Shown here: positions 8,832 through 19,209 of the stretch, piece by piece
How positions within the stretch are numbered: the first letter of the stretch is position 1
Layout: every line of letters starts with the position of its first letter
DNA from: Aliarcobacter vitoriensis
GTDB taxonomy: Bacteria; Campylobacterota; Campylobacteria; Campylobacterales; Arcobacteraceae
Direction: 5' to 3'
DNA length: 64,000 bases
Assembly (NCBI RefSeq): GCF_003316695.1
Contig: NZ_PDKB01000011.1
Coordinates: 28,331 to 92,330, forward strand
Program-made: the position numbers and the translations under genes
The notes under the pieces: model-generated
Databases searched by the model: none
What the model was told of the DNA's origin: nothing
The model's input: only the letters and a program-made list of their open reading frames with translations

Positions 8832-10941
8832 ATGAACATACGAATGGCAATTTCAGTTGCTACAATATTGACTTGCGGGGGGGGGTAACCTATTAAGTGC
8901 TAATGAAACTACGGTATTAGACACTATTTCAGTAAAAAGTAATACTTTAGGAAGTACAACAGAAAACTCAAATTCATACACAACTGGAAGTATGAATACT
9001 GCTACAAAACTCGATTTATCAATCAAAGAAACACCACAATCCGTTGTTGTAATAACAAAACAACAAATGGAAGATTTTAACTATAACTCTTTTGAAGATA
9101 TTGTAAATAATACAGCAGGTTTAAGAGCCTCAAAATTTGATACTGATAGAGTATATATCAATGCTAGAGGGTTTGAAATAGATTATTATCAACTTGATGG
9201 AATTCCTACAAGTAGATATATCACTTTAGAAGATTTATCAATTTATGATAGAGTTGAAATAGTAAAAGGTGCAAATGGTCTTATGAGTGGTGCAGGAAAT
9301 CCTGCTGCTTCAATGAATCTAGTTAGAAAACATGCAAACTCTAAAGAATTTAAAGGAGATATAACTTTACAGGGTGGTTCTTGGGATACTTATAAAGGAA
9401 CAGTTGATATGCAAACTCCTTTAAATAGCGATGGAAGTATAAGAGGAAGAATTGTAGCAAGTTATGCAGACCAAGATTCATATAAAGATTTTTATAGTAA
9501 AGAAAGCAATACTTTATATGCAGTTGTAGATGTAGATATAAGTGATAATACACAAGTTTCAGTTGGTGCAAGTAGGTTAGAAAGTAAACCAAAAGGTACA
9601 ACTTGGGGAGGAGTTCCTATCTATTTTAGTGATGGAACTTTAACAAATTTTAGTCCTGAAGACTCTTTTGTTACTGATTGGACTTATTATAATAAAGAAA
9701 CTAATTCAGCATTTTTAAATTTTGAACACTATTTTGATAATGATATAAAAATAAAAGCAAATTATTCATACTATAAAACTTCTTATGAAACAAATATGCT
9801 TTATATGAATTATAGTAAGCTCGATAAAAATACAGGATTAGGAACAAGTGCTACTTCTCCTTGGAAATCAGATGATGAGCAAGTGGATAATACTTTTGAT
9901 ATTTATGCTTCTATTCCTTTTGAACTTGGAAATAAAGAACATGAAATTATAGCTGGAGCTATGTATCAAAAGCAAAATAGAGATACTTTTGGGCAAAAAT
10001 CATCAAATGTAGATTTATCAGGAAATAGTATCTATTCTTGGAATGCAAATATTCCTGAACCAATTTATCAAGCTAAAGTAAGAAGTGGAGAAAGTTCAGC
10101 AGAACAAAAAGCGGCTTATGTTGTTGGAAGATTTTCTTTATTAGATGATTTAACACTTATAACAGGTGGTAGATTGACTAATTATGAATCAGATGATAAA
10201 TTCAATAAATACTCTTATAAAAATAAAGAAGTTTTTATTCCTTATGCTGGATTGGTTTATAATATAGATGAAAATCATAGTATTTATACAAGTTACACAG
10301 ATATTTTTCAACCACAAGATAATAAAGATAAAAGTGGCAAAAAGTTAGATCCAAGAGAGGGTAATAACTATGAAGTTGGAGTAAAAGGAGAGTATTTTAA
10401 TAAAAAATTAAATACAGGACTAACTTTATTTAGAGTTCAACAAGATAATGTTCCTACTTTAGCTGGAGTAGATCCAATAACAGGAGATTCATACTATACA
10501 GCAGAAAAAGGAAGTAAAACTGAAGGTATAGAGTTTGACTTAAATGGAGAAATACTTGATAACTGGAATGTAGGATTTGGTATATCTTATTATGAGATGA
10601 AAAATGCAAAAGGAGAGAGAAGATCTACTTTAACTCCACAAACACAAGTTATGCTATCTTCAACATATAAAATAGGTGATTTAACATTTGGTGGAAATAT
10701 TCATTACAGAAGTGAGTTTTATACAGATATAACAACTCCAGCTGGTAAAATTAGAGCTACTCAAGATGACTTTTTTGTAGTAGATGCTATGGCAAAATAT
10801 GAGTTCAATAAAAATTTATCAGCACAATTAAATATAAATAATATATTTGATAAAGAGTATTACTCAAATATGGTATATAGTAATCAATATATTTTTGGTG
10901 ATCCAAGAAATGCAACTGTAACACTAAAATATAAATTCTAA
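8832..10941 (+). CDS. TonB-dependent siderophore receptor, phase-variable, OFF
   Basis: Outer-membrane receptor of the FpvA/FhuE ferric-siderophore type. Translation from the ATG at 8832 (AAGGAAA upstream) reads a signal peptide MNIRMAISVATILTC, three glycines and TAA, because of a G9 run at 8877-8885. The rest, from GNLLSANETT through the plug (TPQSVVVITKQQMEDF) to the barrel ending in KYKF, lies in the +1 frame and has its first in-frame ATG only at 8992. A tract of 8 or 11 G would give one 702-aa protein. There is no STN domain. A strong terminator follows. This is a textbook ON/OFF contingency locus; a consensus sequencing error in the homopolymer is the alternative. Confidence 0.9.
8877..8885 (+). 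repeat. G9 homopolymer contingency tract in receptor signal peptide
   Basis: Nine consecutive G in a genome that otherwise rarely shows G runs. It is placed inside the signal-peptide codons of the receptor gene. Length 9 gives an immediate TAA stop at 8886-8888; length 8 or 11 restores the frame. Confidence 0.9.
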
Positions 10942-10947
10942 AATATT

Positions 10948-10977
10948 ATAAAGAGAGTTTTTCTCTCTTTATATTTT
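10948..10977 (+). terminator. Intrinsic terminator after TonB receptor 1
   Basis: A perfect 10-bp stem ATAAAGAGAG/CTCTCTTTAT (10948-10957 with 10963-10972) with a TTTTT loop and a T-rich tail. The same hairpin follows the receptor near 41.8 kb. Confidence 0.85.
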
Positions 10978-11070
10978 TAAGCATGGGTTTCAAAGTATTT
11001 ATTTAATTTTGAGATTAAAATTTCGATGATAAAATATACTTTCCTTTTATACTTTGGAACTCATACTTAA
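10948..11070. repeat. 3' module repeated after two TonB receptors, copy 1
   Basis: Terminator plus about 90 bases nearly identical to 41819-41950. It contains an imperfect 18-bp inverted repeat, GCATGGGTTTCAAAGTAT (10981-10998) against ATACTTTGGAACTCATAC (11049-11066), 15 of 18 positions pairing. Between the arms is GAGATTAAAATTTCGAT, also shared. It has no coding potential. It could be a MITE-like repeat, a 3' UTR structure or a small RNA. Confidence 0.65.
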
Positions 11071-11105
11071 ATCTATTTTATAAAATGTTTCCCGTGAAAC
11101 ATTTT

Positions 11106-11513
11106 CTATTTTTCCCAAAACTCTTTCAATGCTTTACTATTTTCATTTGTTTCTGTACTAGAATTTGAGTTAATATTTGTAGATAGACTTTCTATCTCTT
11201 TTAAAGCAGTTTTATATTCATCTTCTGAGATTTTATCAAACTTATTCTCTTCCTTTGAGTTTAAATTTGTTTCTATTTTTGTAGAAGTTTGTGAATGATT
11301 TGTAGAAGTAGATTTTCCTTTAAAAGATAAATACTCTTCAATTAACTTTTCATATTCATTAAAATCAAGAAGAACTATCGAAGGTCTTCCATCTTTTAAT
11401 ATTACTGCTTTTTCAATCTCTTTATTGTTTAGTTTATCAAATATAGGTTTGTTTTTTCTTACTAAATCAGTTGCTGAAAACATCTCTTTTGAACTATATT
11501 GAAGTAGTGACAT
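11106..11513 (-). CDS. Phd/YefM-like small protein, no adjacent toxin
   Basis: A 135-aa protein. Residues about 8-60 resemble the Phd/YefM antitoxin fold (MFSATDLVRKNKPIFDKL, then VILKDGRPSIVLLDFNEYEKL). A Ser/Thr/Asn/Glu-rich low-complexity linker and an acidic helical end (KALKEFWEK) follow. AGGA precedes the ATG. No small toxin gene lies beside it; the upstream neighbour is phoH. It may be a solitary DNA-binding regulator rather than a working antitoxin. Confidence 0.5.
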   Translation of the reverse strand: MSLLQYSSKEMFSATDLVRKNKPIFDKLNNKEIEKAVILKDGRPSIVLLDFNEYEKLIEEYLSFKGKSTSTNHSQTSTKIETNLNSKEENKFDKISEDEYKTALKEIESLSTNINSNSSTETNENSKALKEFWEK

Positions 11514-11559
11514 TGTAATCCTTTACAAATTTAATTATGTATTATATCACAAAACAAAG

Positions 11560-12963
11560 TTATTTAGAGAATAAATTTTCAGCCCACTCAGTTATTGGTC
11601 CTCTTAAAACTTTTTCTAGTTTTATAGCAAAAATATTTACAAGATTATTTTCATTTTTTGTTGATTTTAAAAGAGTTGTTAGAGCATTTGTATATTTATT
11701 TACATAAAAATTATCTATTTGCTTATTTGAACCAAGGATTACCACTTTACAACTATCATCAATTCTTGATAAAACCATTTGCATAGTTTTATTTGACATA
11801 TTTTGTGCTTCATCTATGATTATAAATGAATTTGATAGTGTTCTTCCTCTCATTTCACCTACCCACATAGTTTCTATTGCATAGTTTGAAATCATCTGTT
11901 CAACTCTAGCTTGAACTTCGCTATCTTCAAGTGGAGAATATGGTAATTCTGCTCTTTTATTTCTTCTTTTTTTATGTTCACTTCTGATGATATATTCTAA
12001 ACTATCCATAAGTGGATGATTGTATATTCTAAATTTTTCTTCAAGTCCTGGTAAATATCCAACATCTTCACCTTTATCTAAAGATTCAATAGAGTTTCTT
12101 ATATATATAATCTTTTGAAAATATTTTTGTTTTACAAGTTTTAATGCTCCACTTAAAGCTAAAAGCGTTTTCCCACTACCAGCTTTTGCTTCAATTATCA
12201 AAACATTGTAAACGTGGTTTATGATTGCATTTGAGAAAAATAGTTGTTCTTTATTTAAAGGAGTTATGACTTGATTTCTAACTTCTTCTTCATTTAGAAG
12301 TTGTATTTTACCATTTTGAATAGTTGCTAAAACTACTTGATCAGAGTGTTTTACTTTCATACAATATGAAAAGTTTTCTACTTTATACTCTTTATCAAAC
12401 TTTTTTATATCTTGATTGTCTAAATACTCTAAATCATTAAAATCTATCTCTATATCTTTTATAAATTCAAAATAAAAGTCATCTTTATCTTTACCTAAAA
12501 GAGATGAAGATTTTATATCAAGAGATATAGCTCTTGTTCTTGCCATAATATCCATTGAAATAAATTCGATATTTTTCTCATAGTAACTATTTGAGAAAGT
12601 TGCTATTTCTAAAATTTTTCTATCATTTATGATGTTTGATGAAACATTTTTTGTATTGATATCATACTCATCTTTTGAAATAATATCTACAATAGTATCT
12701 TTTTTATTTTCTATTTTTAATCTGATAATTTTATAGTTATCTACTTTTTTTGAGTCTATTATCTTTGAATTTTCTAAAAGTCTTGCGAACTCTCTAGCTT
12801 GAAAATTTATCTCTTCAAAACCACTTTTTTTACTATCTATTTCATCTAAAACTGTTTCTGCCAATATGATAAGATTTTTGTTTTCATCAGATAGTTTTAC
12901 AATATTTGTAGCATCTTCAAGCAATATATTTGTATCAAGTAGATAGAACTTCTCAAAATTCAT
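11560..12963 (-). CDS. phoH: PhoH-family ATPase with N-terminal PIN domain
   Basis: A 467-aa PIN-PhoH protein (YlaK/PhoH2 type), which joins a ribonuclease-like PIN domain to an RNA helicase-like ATPase. The PIN domain opens with YLLDTNILLED, an acidic-site motif. The ATPase has Walker A EAKAGSGKTLLAL and Walker B FIIIDEAQNMS. The start codon overlaps the hemJ stop (TAATG). The cellular role of PhoH proteins is not settled; RNA processing is the usual inference. Confidence 0.88.
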   Translation of the reverse strand: MNFEKFYLLDTNILLEDATNIVKLSDENKNLIILAETVLDEIDSKKSGFEEINFQAREFARLLENSKIIDSKKVDNYKIIRLKIENKKDTIVDIISKDEYDINTKNVSSNIINDRKILEIATFSNSYYEKNIEFISMDIMARTRAISLDIKSSSLLGKDKDDFYFEFIKDIEIDFNDLEYLDNQDIKKFDKEYKVENFSYCMKVKHSDQVVLATIQNGKIQLLNEEEVRNQVITPLNKEQLFFSNAIINHVYNVLIIEAKAGSGKTLLALSGALKLVKQKYFQKIIYIRNSIESLDKGEDVGYLPGLEEKFRIYNHPLMDSLEYIIRSEHKKRRNKRAELPYSPLEDSEVQARVEQMISNYAIETMWVGEMRGRTLSNSFIIIDEAQNMSNKTMQMVLSRIDDSCKVVILGSNKQIDNFYVNKYTNALTTLLKSTKNENNLVNIFAIKLEKVLRGPITEWAENLFSK

Positions 12964-13472
12964 TATTTAGCCTTTTTGTGATTTAATATTTTATAACAGA
13001 TAAATGCAAATAGTAAAATTACAATAGCTGTAAATATCCAAGATAGATTTTTAGTTATAACATAAGTAACTATTAAAATAGCCAAAGCTGTTGGTAATTC
13101 ATTGTACATTCTAAAAAATCTTCCATTCTTTGTACAGGCATCATTTGCTAAAGATTTTCTAAATTTTGTTAAAGATATAGCATAAGCTACAAGCAATATT
13201 ATAGCTACAATCTTTGCTATCATCCAATCTTGGCTTAAAAGTGCTGGATTTAAAACAATCATAGTGATACCACTTAATATTGTTACTGTCATAGCTGGAT
13301 GACCTATATAAGCATCTATTTTTAGTTCTTGTATCTTTACAACTTCTACAAACTCTTTTTTATCTATATGCTCTGTGTGATATACGAAAAGCCTTGGAAG
13401 ATAAAACAAAACTGCCATCCAAGATAAAACAGCAATTACATGTAAACTCAAAATCCAAGTGTAATATTCCAT
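12963..13472 (-). CDS. hemJ: HemJ-type protoporphyrinogen IX oxidase
   Basis: A 169-aa inner-membrane protein of the HemJ/CopD-like (UPF0093) family, which oxidises protoporphyrinogen IX late in haem synthesis. It has the family opening LHVIAVLSWMAVLFYLPRLF (conserved His) and the RFFRMYNELP motif, with about four or five membrane helices. AGGA precedes the ATG. It is translationally coupled to phoH and lies 3 bases after rarA in a compact minus-strand run. Confidence 0.88.
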   Translation of the reverse strand: MEYYTWILSLHVIAVLSWMAVLFYLPRLFVYHTEHIDKKEFVEVVKIQELKIDAYIGHPAMTVTILSGITMIVLNPALLSQDWMIAKIVAIILLVAYAISLTKFRKSLANDACTKNGRFFRMYNELPTALAILIVTYVITKNLSWIFTAIVILLFAFICYKILNHKKAK

Positions 13473-13475
13473 AAA

Positions 13476-14666
13476 TTAATCCTTATTTTTTATTTTATTT
13501 ATCCATTCATTTAGAGTTTTCTCAAATGCAATATTTGATGAATCATAGAGTTTTAAATCTTCTTTTAAATACTCTTGTTCAACATATCCACCAAAATCAT
13601 GTGGATAAAGATATCCAATATGTTGGCTATCTAAATGTTTTGGAATATCAAGTATCTTACCATTTTTTATTTGTTCTAAAGCTTTATTTATACCTTTGTA
13701 TGCACTATTTGATTTTGGGCAAGAAGCCAAATAAACTGCACACTGAGATAGTATTATTCTTGATTCTGGATAGCCTATTTTATTACAAGCTAACATTGTA
13801 CTAACTGCAAGATTTAAAGCATTTGGATTTGCATTTCCTATATCTTCACTAGCAAAAATTACCAATCTTCTTGTGATAAAATCTACACTTTCTCCACCTT
13901 CAATCAGTCTTCCCATATAGTATAGTGCTGCATCTATATTTGAACCTCTTAAAGATTTTATCATAGCACTTGCTAAATCATAGTGAGTGTTGCTAGAACT
14001 TACTCCATCTCCTATTACTCTTTCTCTTAATTGTTTTAACAAATCTATATCAATATCTTTAGATACTTTATATGAAAAATTTAACAATGTTAGCATTGCA
14101 CGAGCATCACCAGAACTTGATTGTATTAAATACTCTTTAGCTTCACTTGATATATTTATATCAATATCTTTTAAAGCAATATCAAATATTTTTAGCATAT
14201 CTTCATAATCAAATGCTTTAAATTCATAAAGAAAAGATCTTGAACGAATAGCACTTGTTAAAGTAAAGAAAGGATTTTCTGTACTTGCACCTATAATAAT
14301 GGCATCATAATTTTCCATTATTGGAAGTAGCACTTCTTGTTGATTTTTTGAAAGTCTATGAACTTCATCTATAAAAATAAGAGGTTTTATCAATGCACCT
14401 TTGTATTTATCAAAAACTTTTCTTAAGTCTTCAATTTTAATAGAGGTTGCATTGAAGTAGTAATAATCTGTGTTTATTTCACGAGCAATTATTTTTGCTA
14501 ATGTTGTTTTACCAGTTCCTGGTTTGCCATGAAAAAATAGATGAGGAATGTCTTTTTGTTTTATAAGTTTGTAAAGTGCTTTATCTTTACCTATTATATG
14601 AGATTGTCCAACAAAGTTTTCTAAATTTGTTGGACGAAGTTTATTAGATAGATCTATCATCTTCAT
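13476..14666 (-). CDS. rarA: Replication-associated recombination protein A
   Basis: A 396-aa AAA+ ATPase (RarA/MgsA/WRNIP1 family) acting at stalled replication forks. The N-terminus DLSNKLRPTNLENFVGQSHI is characteristic, followed by Walker A HGKPGTGKTTLAK, Walker B FIDEVHRLSK and sensor 1 GASTENPFF. The C-terminal tetramerisation region continues through ASEDIGNANPNAL. It overlaps the end of the pseudouridine synthase gene by 23 bases, so ATG 14666 or the in-frame ATG six bases later could be used. Confidence 0.93.
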   Translation of the reverse strand: MKMIDLSNKLRPTNLENFVGQSHIIGKDKALYKLIKQKDIPHLFFHGKPGTGKTTLAKIIAREINTDYYYFNATSIKIEDLRKVFDKYKGALIKPLIFIDEVHRLSKNQQEVLLPIMENYDAIIIGASTENPFFTLTSAIRSRSFLYEFKAFDYEDMLKIFDIALKDIDINISSEAKEYLIQSSSGDARAMLTLLNFSYKVSKDIDIDLLKQLRERVIGDGVSSSNTHYDLASAMIKSLRGSNIDAALYYMGRLIEGGESVDFITRRLVIFASEDIGNANPNALNLAVSTMLACNKIGYPESRIILSQCAVYLASCPKSNSAYKGINKALEQIKNGKILDIPKHLDSQHIGYLYPHDFGGYVEQEYLKEDLKLYDSSNIAFEKTLNEWINKIKNKD

Positions 14667-15459
14667 TCATAAAAATTCTAAGATTTTTATATTCATCTTT
14701 TGTTAAAAATCTTGACTTTCCTGTTGGAAGATTGTTTAAAGATACTCCACCATATTCTAATCTTTTTAAATCCATAACATCAAGATTAAAGTGTGCAAAA
14801 AATCTTCTTAATTCTCTATTTTTCCCTTCATTTATTACTACTTTTATTTTAGAAATCTTCTCACCATTTGCCTGAATATCATAAGCTAAAAATGGAGCAA
14901 AATGCATAGATTTTATCTTTGTTTTACTATATGCACCTTTTGTTGCATCTTCTATTGTAATACCTTTTTGCATAGCTTCTTCAACTTTAGGAGTGATAAA
15001 GCCACTAACTTTTATTTTATAAACTCTTTCTAAATCAGAGTGCATTAATTTATTTACAATATCAACACTATCACTTAAAAGCAATAATCCTTCACTTGAA
15101 TAGTCAAGTCGCCCTACACTCAAGAAATGCTTGTATTTTGCTTCTAAACCATCGTAAATCGTCTTTCTACCTTGTGGATCACTCTTTGTTACAATTTCAC
15201 CTTTTGGCTTATTATAAACTATTACAGTGTACATCCTATTCTTATCTTCTTTTATGATTTTTTTACCTATTTCAACTTTATCTGTTGTTTTAACTTTTGT
15301 AGCTAAATCTGTGATAAGTTTGTTGTTTACTCTTACAAGTCCATCAGCAATCAATTTATCTGCTTCTCTTCTTGAATAGTTACTATTATGAGATAAAAAT
15401 TTATTTAATCTCATTACTTCATATGGTATTTCATCACTCTTTTTTGTATCTTTTTTCAT
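14644..15459 (-). CDS. rluB: Pseudouridine synthase, RsuA/RluB family
   Basis: A 271-aa enzyme with an N-terminal S4 RNA-binding domain (about 16-60, MRLNKFLSHNSNYSRREADK) and the RsuA-type catalytic domain. The catalytic Asp is Asp119 in GRLDYSSEGLLLLSD. It makes pseudouridine in rRNA. RluB (23S rRNA) is the likelier name, but RsuA or RluE/F-type specificity cannot be separated by eye. It overlaps both neighbours by a few bases. Confidence 0.85.
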   Translation of the reverse strand: MKKDTKKSDEIPYEVMRLNKFLSHNSNYSRREADKLIADGLVRVNNKLITDLATKVKTTDKVEIGKKIIKEDKNRMYTVIVYNKPKGEIVTKSDPQGRKTIYDGLEAKYKHFLSVGRLDYSSEGLLLLSDSVDIVNKLMHSDLERVYKIKVSGFITPKVEEAMQKGITIEDATKGAYSKTKIKSMHFAPFLAYDIQANGEKISKIKVVINEGKNRELRRFFAHFNLDVMDLKRLEYGGVSLNNLPTGKSRFLTKDEYKNLRIFMNEDDRSI

Positions 15460-16418
15460 TTTATTCCTGCCTCAATTAAATCATGAATATGAAGTAATCC
15501 GACTAATTTTTTATTTTTATCCGTAACAACTAAAAGTTGTATTTTATAATTTTCTATAATTTGAAGTGCATCACTAGCTAGTAAATTCTCATCATCAAAA
15601 GTTTTTGGATTCATAGTTGCAATATCTTCAATGTTACAATCAATAGAAAAATTTGGTTTCATCAATGCTCTTCTTAAATCACCATCACTTAATATTCCAA
15701 TAACCTTTTGATTTTCATCTACAATAATAACAGAACCAACTCTACCTTCACTCATTACAATAATTGCATCTTTTAGTTTTGTTTCACGTGAAACAATAGG
15801 TAAGTTTTCTTTTTTTAGTAAATCAGCTATTTTTATAAATAGTTTTTTACCTAAACTTCCACCAGGATGAAAAGAAGCAAAATCTTCTTTTTTGAAATCT
15901 CTTTTTTTCATCAAACAAACAGCAAGAGCATCACCCATTGCCATAGTTAAAGTTGTAGAAGAAGTTGGAGCAGTATCAAGTGGACAAGCTTCTTTTTCAA
16001 CAGCAATATTTATAAAATAGTCTGAATACTTTGCTAAAGTTGAGTTTTCACTTTTAGCCATAGATATTAAAGGGATATTCAATCTTTTTAAGTGTGGTAA
16101 AATTTGGATTAGCTCTTCACTTTCGCCACTATAAGATATTCCTAGCACAATATCATCTTTACTTATCATTCCTAAATCACCGTGCATAGCTTCTGTTGGA
16201 TGAAGAAAGAAGGAACTTGTTCCTGTACTTGCCAATGTTGCAGCAATTTTTGCTCCTACAAGTCCAGATTTCCCAACTCCTGTAACAATAAGTTTTCCTT
16301 TTGATTGTATGATTAAATCAATAATATTTTCAATATCAAAAGAGACAGAGTTTGCACTCTTTTCTAATTCTTTTGATTCAGTTAGCAAAACATCTTTTAC
16401 TATCTCTTTGTAGTTCAT
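15456..16418 (-). CDS. kdsD: Arabinose-5-phosphate isomerase, KpsF/GutQ family
   Basis: A 320-aa protein with a sugar-isomerase SIS domain (about 35-170; GVGKSGLVGAKIAATLASTG and HPTEAMHGDLGM) and two C-terminal CBS domains (about 200-320). It interconverts D-ribulose 5-phosphate and D-arabinose 5-phosphate, the first step to Kdo for lipopolysaccharide. The KdsD, KpsF and GutQ paralogues share this layout; no capsule genes are near, which favours the housekeeping KdsD role. AGGA ribosome binding site before the ATG. Confidence 0.87.
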   Translation of the reverse strand: MNYKEIVKDVLLTESKELEKSANSVSFDIENIIDLIIQSKGKLIVTGVGKSGLVGAKIAATLASTGTSSFFLHPTEAMHGDLGMISKDDIVLGISYSGESEELIQILPHLKRLNIPLISMAKSENSTLAKYSDYFINIAVEKEACPLDTAPTSSTTLTMAMGDALAVCLMKKRDFKKEDFASFHPGGSLGKKLFIKIADLLKKENLPIVSRETKLKDAIIVMSEGRVGSVIIVDENQKVIGILSDGDLRRALMKPNFSIDCNIEDIATMNPKTFDDENLLASDALQIIENYKIQLLVVTDKNKKLVGLLHIHDLIEAGIK

Positions 16419-16426
16419 ATTTTGTC

Positions 16427-18355
16427 CTATTGTACAAATATTGTAGGAACAATCATAGGGTATTTTTTATATTTTCTAATACAGTGTTTTCTTACAACTT
16501 TTCTTAACTCATCTTCTAAGATTCTACTATTTTTGAAAATACCTGGTTTTGCATTTTCTAAAAATACACCTAAGATATCTTCTATCTCTTTTGTAAAAAA
16601 TTTATCTTGTTTATCAGATATCAATCCAAAACTAGCAACTTTTGGTTTTCCAGCAAGTGTTCTATCACTCTCATTGATTTGAGCAACTATCATAACAACA
16701 CCCTCTTTTGCCATAGTTTGTCTATCGATAACTACATCATCAGAAATTTTATTGTTTAGTTGGTTGTCGATATAAACTTTTCCACTTTTAACTGATTTTA
16801 CTTTTTTTAGATATTTTGGATTAACTTCAATTTGTTCTCCATCAGCCATAACATAAACATTTCTCTCTAATACTCCACAATCAACTCCAGTCTCTCCATG
16901 TTTTAAAGCATGATTATATTCTCCATGTACTGGTAGGAAGAATTTAGGTTTTACAAGTCTTAGCATAAGTTTTTGTTCTTCTTGAGCCGCATGTCCAGAT
17001 ACGTGAATATCTGCATAATCTTGATAAGCAACTTTTGCTCCAGCTTTTAATAAGTGATTTATAATTTCAGAAACACTTCCTTCATTTCCTGGAATTGCTT
17101 TTGAAGATAAAATTATTTGATCTTCAGGTTTAATTTTAATATGTCTATGTTCATGAATTGCCATTCTATATAAAGCACTCATTGATTCACCTTGACTTCC
17201 TGTTGTTACTATTAAAACTTCTTTATCGTTATATTTCCCTACTTCATGAGCTTCAATAAATTGATCTCTTGGGAATTTTATATAACCTAGATTCATAGCA
17301 ATTTCAAGGTTTTTTTCCATTGAACGACCAATAACACATATTTTTCTACCATATTTTAAAGCTTTTTCTATTGCTTGAGCAACTCTATGAATATTTGATG
17401 AGAATGTACTCATTATAACTCTTCCTTGAGAAGTTGAGAATATTCTTTCAAATGTAGGAGCAACAGCTTTTTCAGTTTTTGTAAAACCAGGAGAGTGAGA
17501 GTTTGTTGAATCAGAAGTTAAAACTAAAACACCCTCTTCTCCATAATGAGCAAGTCTATGAATATCTGTTGGAAAACCATCTATTGGAGTATGATCAATT
17601 TTAAAATCTCCTGTATGTATCATAGTACCAGCAGCAGTTTTAATAGCAATTGCAGATGAATCTATGATAGAGTGAGTTATGTGCATCCACTCTATTTCAA
17701 AATCATTTCCAATTTTTATAGGAGTTCTTTTAGAAATTGCTCTAAATAAATTTCTATGTTCTCTCATCTTATGTTCATCAAATTTTGAACCAATCATTTC
17801 AAGTGGTAAAGATGTTCCATAAATAGGAAATTGCATCTCTTTAAATAAATATGGCATAGCTCCTATATGATCTTCATGACCATGAGTGATAATAACAGCT
17901 ACAATTTTATCTTTTATATCTCTTAAGTATGAGAAATCAGGTATTAAAATATCAACTCCGTGCATCTCTCCATCAGGGAAACTCATACCAACATCTACTA
18001 TGATTGCTTCATTTTCAGTTTCAACAACCATCATATTTCCACCAATTTCGTTTAATCCACCAAGTGGAGTTATTCTTATTTTGGCATTTGTATTTAGATT
18101 TAATTTATAGTGAGGATTCAATCTATCTTTATGAATTTTCTCATTAATAATATATGCTTTTTTTAAATCATTAGTCCAACCTTCTCCACTACTACTATTT
18201 TGAGCATCTTTTACAGCATATTTTGGTTTTGGTTTTCTTTTTTTGTTATAAGGAAGCCTTTTTTGAGGAGCTTCTGTTGATTGTTCAGCCTGAGTGCTGT
18301 TTTGTATCTCGTTACTTTGTGTTGTCTGTTCTTTAAATTCTTTTGTTTCTTCCAT
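16427..18355 (-). CDS. rnj: Ribonuclease J
   Basis: A 642-aa metallo-beta-lactamase/beta-CASP ribonuclease, the main mRNA and rRNA-processing nuclease in Campylobacterota that lack RNase E. The zinc site is ITHGHEDHIGAMPY, with further ligands in MIHTGDFKID and a C-terminal HVSGHA. Residues 1 to about 95 form a basic, Gln/Lys-rich disordered extension (RLPYNKKRKPKPKY), as in Helicobacter pylori RNase J. It overlaps rsmA by 23 bases. Confidence 0.94.
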   Translation of the reverse strand: MEETKEFKEQTTQSNEIQNSTQAEQSTEAPQKRLPYNKKRKPKPKYAVKDAQNSSSGEGWTNDLKKAYIINEKIHKDRLNPHYKLNLNTNAKIRITPLGGLNEIGGNMMVVETENEAIIVDVGMSFPDGEMHGVDILIPDFSYLRDIKDKIVAVIITHGHEDHIGAMPYLFKEMQFPIYGTSLPLEMIGSKFDEHKMREHRNLFRAISKRTPIKIGNDFEIEWMHITHSIIDSSAIAIKTAAGTMIHTGDFKIDHTPIDGFPTDIHRLAHYGEEGVLVLTSDSTNSHSPGFTKTEKAVAPTFERIFSTSQGRVIMSTFSSNIHRVAQAIEKALKYGRKICVIGRSMEKNLEIAMNLGYIKFPRDQFIEAHEVGKYNDKEVLIVTTGSQGESMSALYRMAIHEHRHIKIKPEDQIILSSKAIPGNEGSVSEIINHLLKAGAKVAYQDYADIHVSGHAAQEEQKLMLRLVKPKFFLPVHGEYNHALKHGETGVDCGVLERNVYVMADGEQIEVNPKYLKKVKSVKSGKVYIDNQLNNKISDDVVIDRQTMAKEGVVMIVAQINESDRTLAGKPKVASFGLISDKQDKFFTKEIEDILGVFLENAKPGIFKNSRILEDELRKVVRKHCIRKYKKYPMIVPTIFVQ

Positions 18356-19136
18356 TTTTTACCTTTGTATACATTTGGCTATACAAAGATGAACAAACTT
18401 CATGAGGTCGTAAATTTTCGTCAATTTCAAGCTCTTTAAATAGTTCAAGAATTTGATTTTTATCTAATATAGTAGACAAGTTTTTTGATAGTTTTTTTCT
18501 TGGCTGAATAAAACAGGCCTTCAAAAATCTATTAAAATCTTTATCTATATTTTTTGACAAATCCTTTTTTATATAAAGAATTGAAGATACAACTTTTGGA
18601 ATTGGATCAAAAGCTTCAGGTGGAACATCAAAAAGTATCTTTGAGTCATTTGATAATAACTCAGTGATAATACCTAAAGATGAGTACTCTTTATCATTTA
18701 CATTTGCAGTAAATTTTAAAGCAACCTCTTTTTGAACCATAACAATAATATGTTCACAAAAGCTATCTTCAAAAGCTTTTAATATAATATTTGTTGCAAT
18801 ATAGTATGGTAGATTTGCTATCAAATCATAATTACCATTATATAAGGTTTTTTGCTCATCCCAAGCATCTAAAACATCAGCGTGAATGATTTTTAGATTT
18901 CCCTTATCTAAGTTAATTGCAAACTTTGACTTTAAAATACCAATTAAATCGGTATCAACCTCATAAGCTGTTACATCTTTGTACTTGACTAAATTTTTAG
19001 TCAAATCACCTAATCCAGGCCCAATTTCTACAATATGGTTATTGTTATGGGGCATCGATTCGATGATTTTATTTAAAATTGAACTATCTTTTAAAAAGTT
19101 TTGTCCGTATTGTTTTTTTGCTTTTACTTTTTCCAT
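18333..19136 (-). CDS. rsmA: 16S rRNA (A1518/A1519-N6) dimethyltransferase
   Basis: A 267-aa KsgA/RsmA methyltransferase that dimethylates the two adjacent adenines near the 3' end of 16S rRNA. Features are the [11 protein letters not shown] opening, SAM-binding [11 protein letters not shown] and the NLPYYIATN catalytic motif. It is the first gene of the minus-strand run toward rnj, kdsD, rluB and rarA, and divergent from hisF. Confidence 0.94.
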   Translation of the reverse strand: MEKVKAKKQYGQNFLKDSSILNKIIESMPHNNNHIVEIGPGLGDLTKNLVKYKDVTAYEVDTDLIGILKSKFAINLDKGNLKIIHADVLDAWDEQKTLYNGNYDLIANLPYYIATNIILKAFEDSFCEHIIVMVQKEVALKFTANVNDKEYSSLGIITELLSNDSKILFDVPPEAFDPIPKVVSSILYIKKDLSKNIDKDFNRFLKACFIQPRKKLSKNLSTILDKNQILELFKELEIDENLRPHEVCSSLYSQMYTKVKNGRNKRI

Positions 19137-19209
19137 AATAGCGAGGAGTATATCTGTTTTTAACTTACAATTAGATAATATTTTTTACTTATTTTTAAGG
19201 AATTTAATA

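Noticed and set aside
8992..10941. Independent short receptor starting at ATG 8992
   Set aside because: It would lack a signal peptide and begin inside the receptor; the upstream part continues in the same frame back to the G tract.
10981..11066. Insertion sequence remnant with terminal repeats
   Set aside because: The inverted arms are close together, there is no transposase and no clear target duplication; kept as a repeated module only.
18979..19209. N-terminal extension of hisF back into rsmA
   Set aside because: The extra 77 codons run antisense to rsmA and have no HisF similarity; GTG 19210 has a ribosome binding site and gives the normal HisF length.
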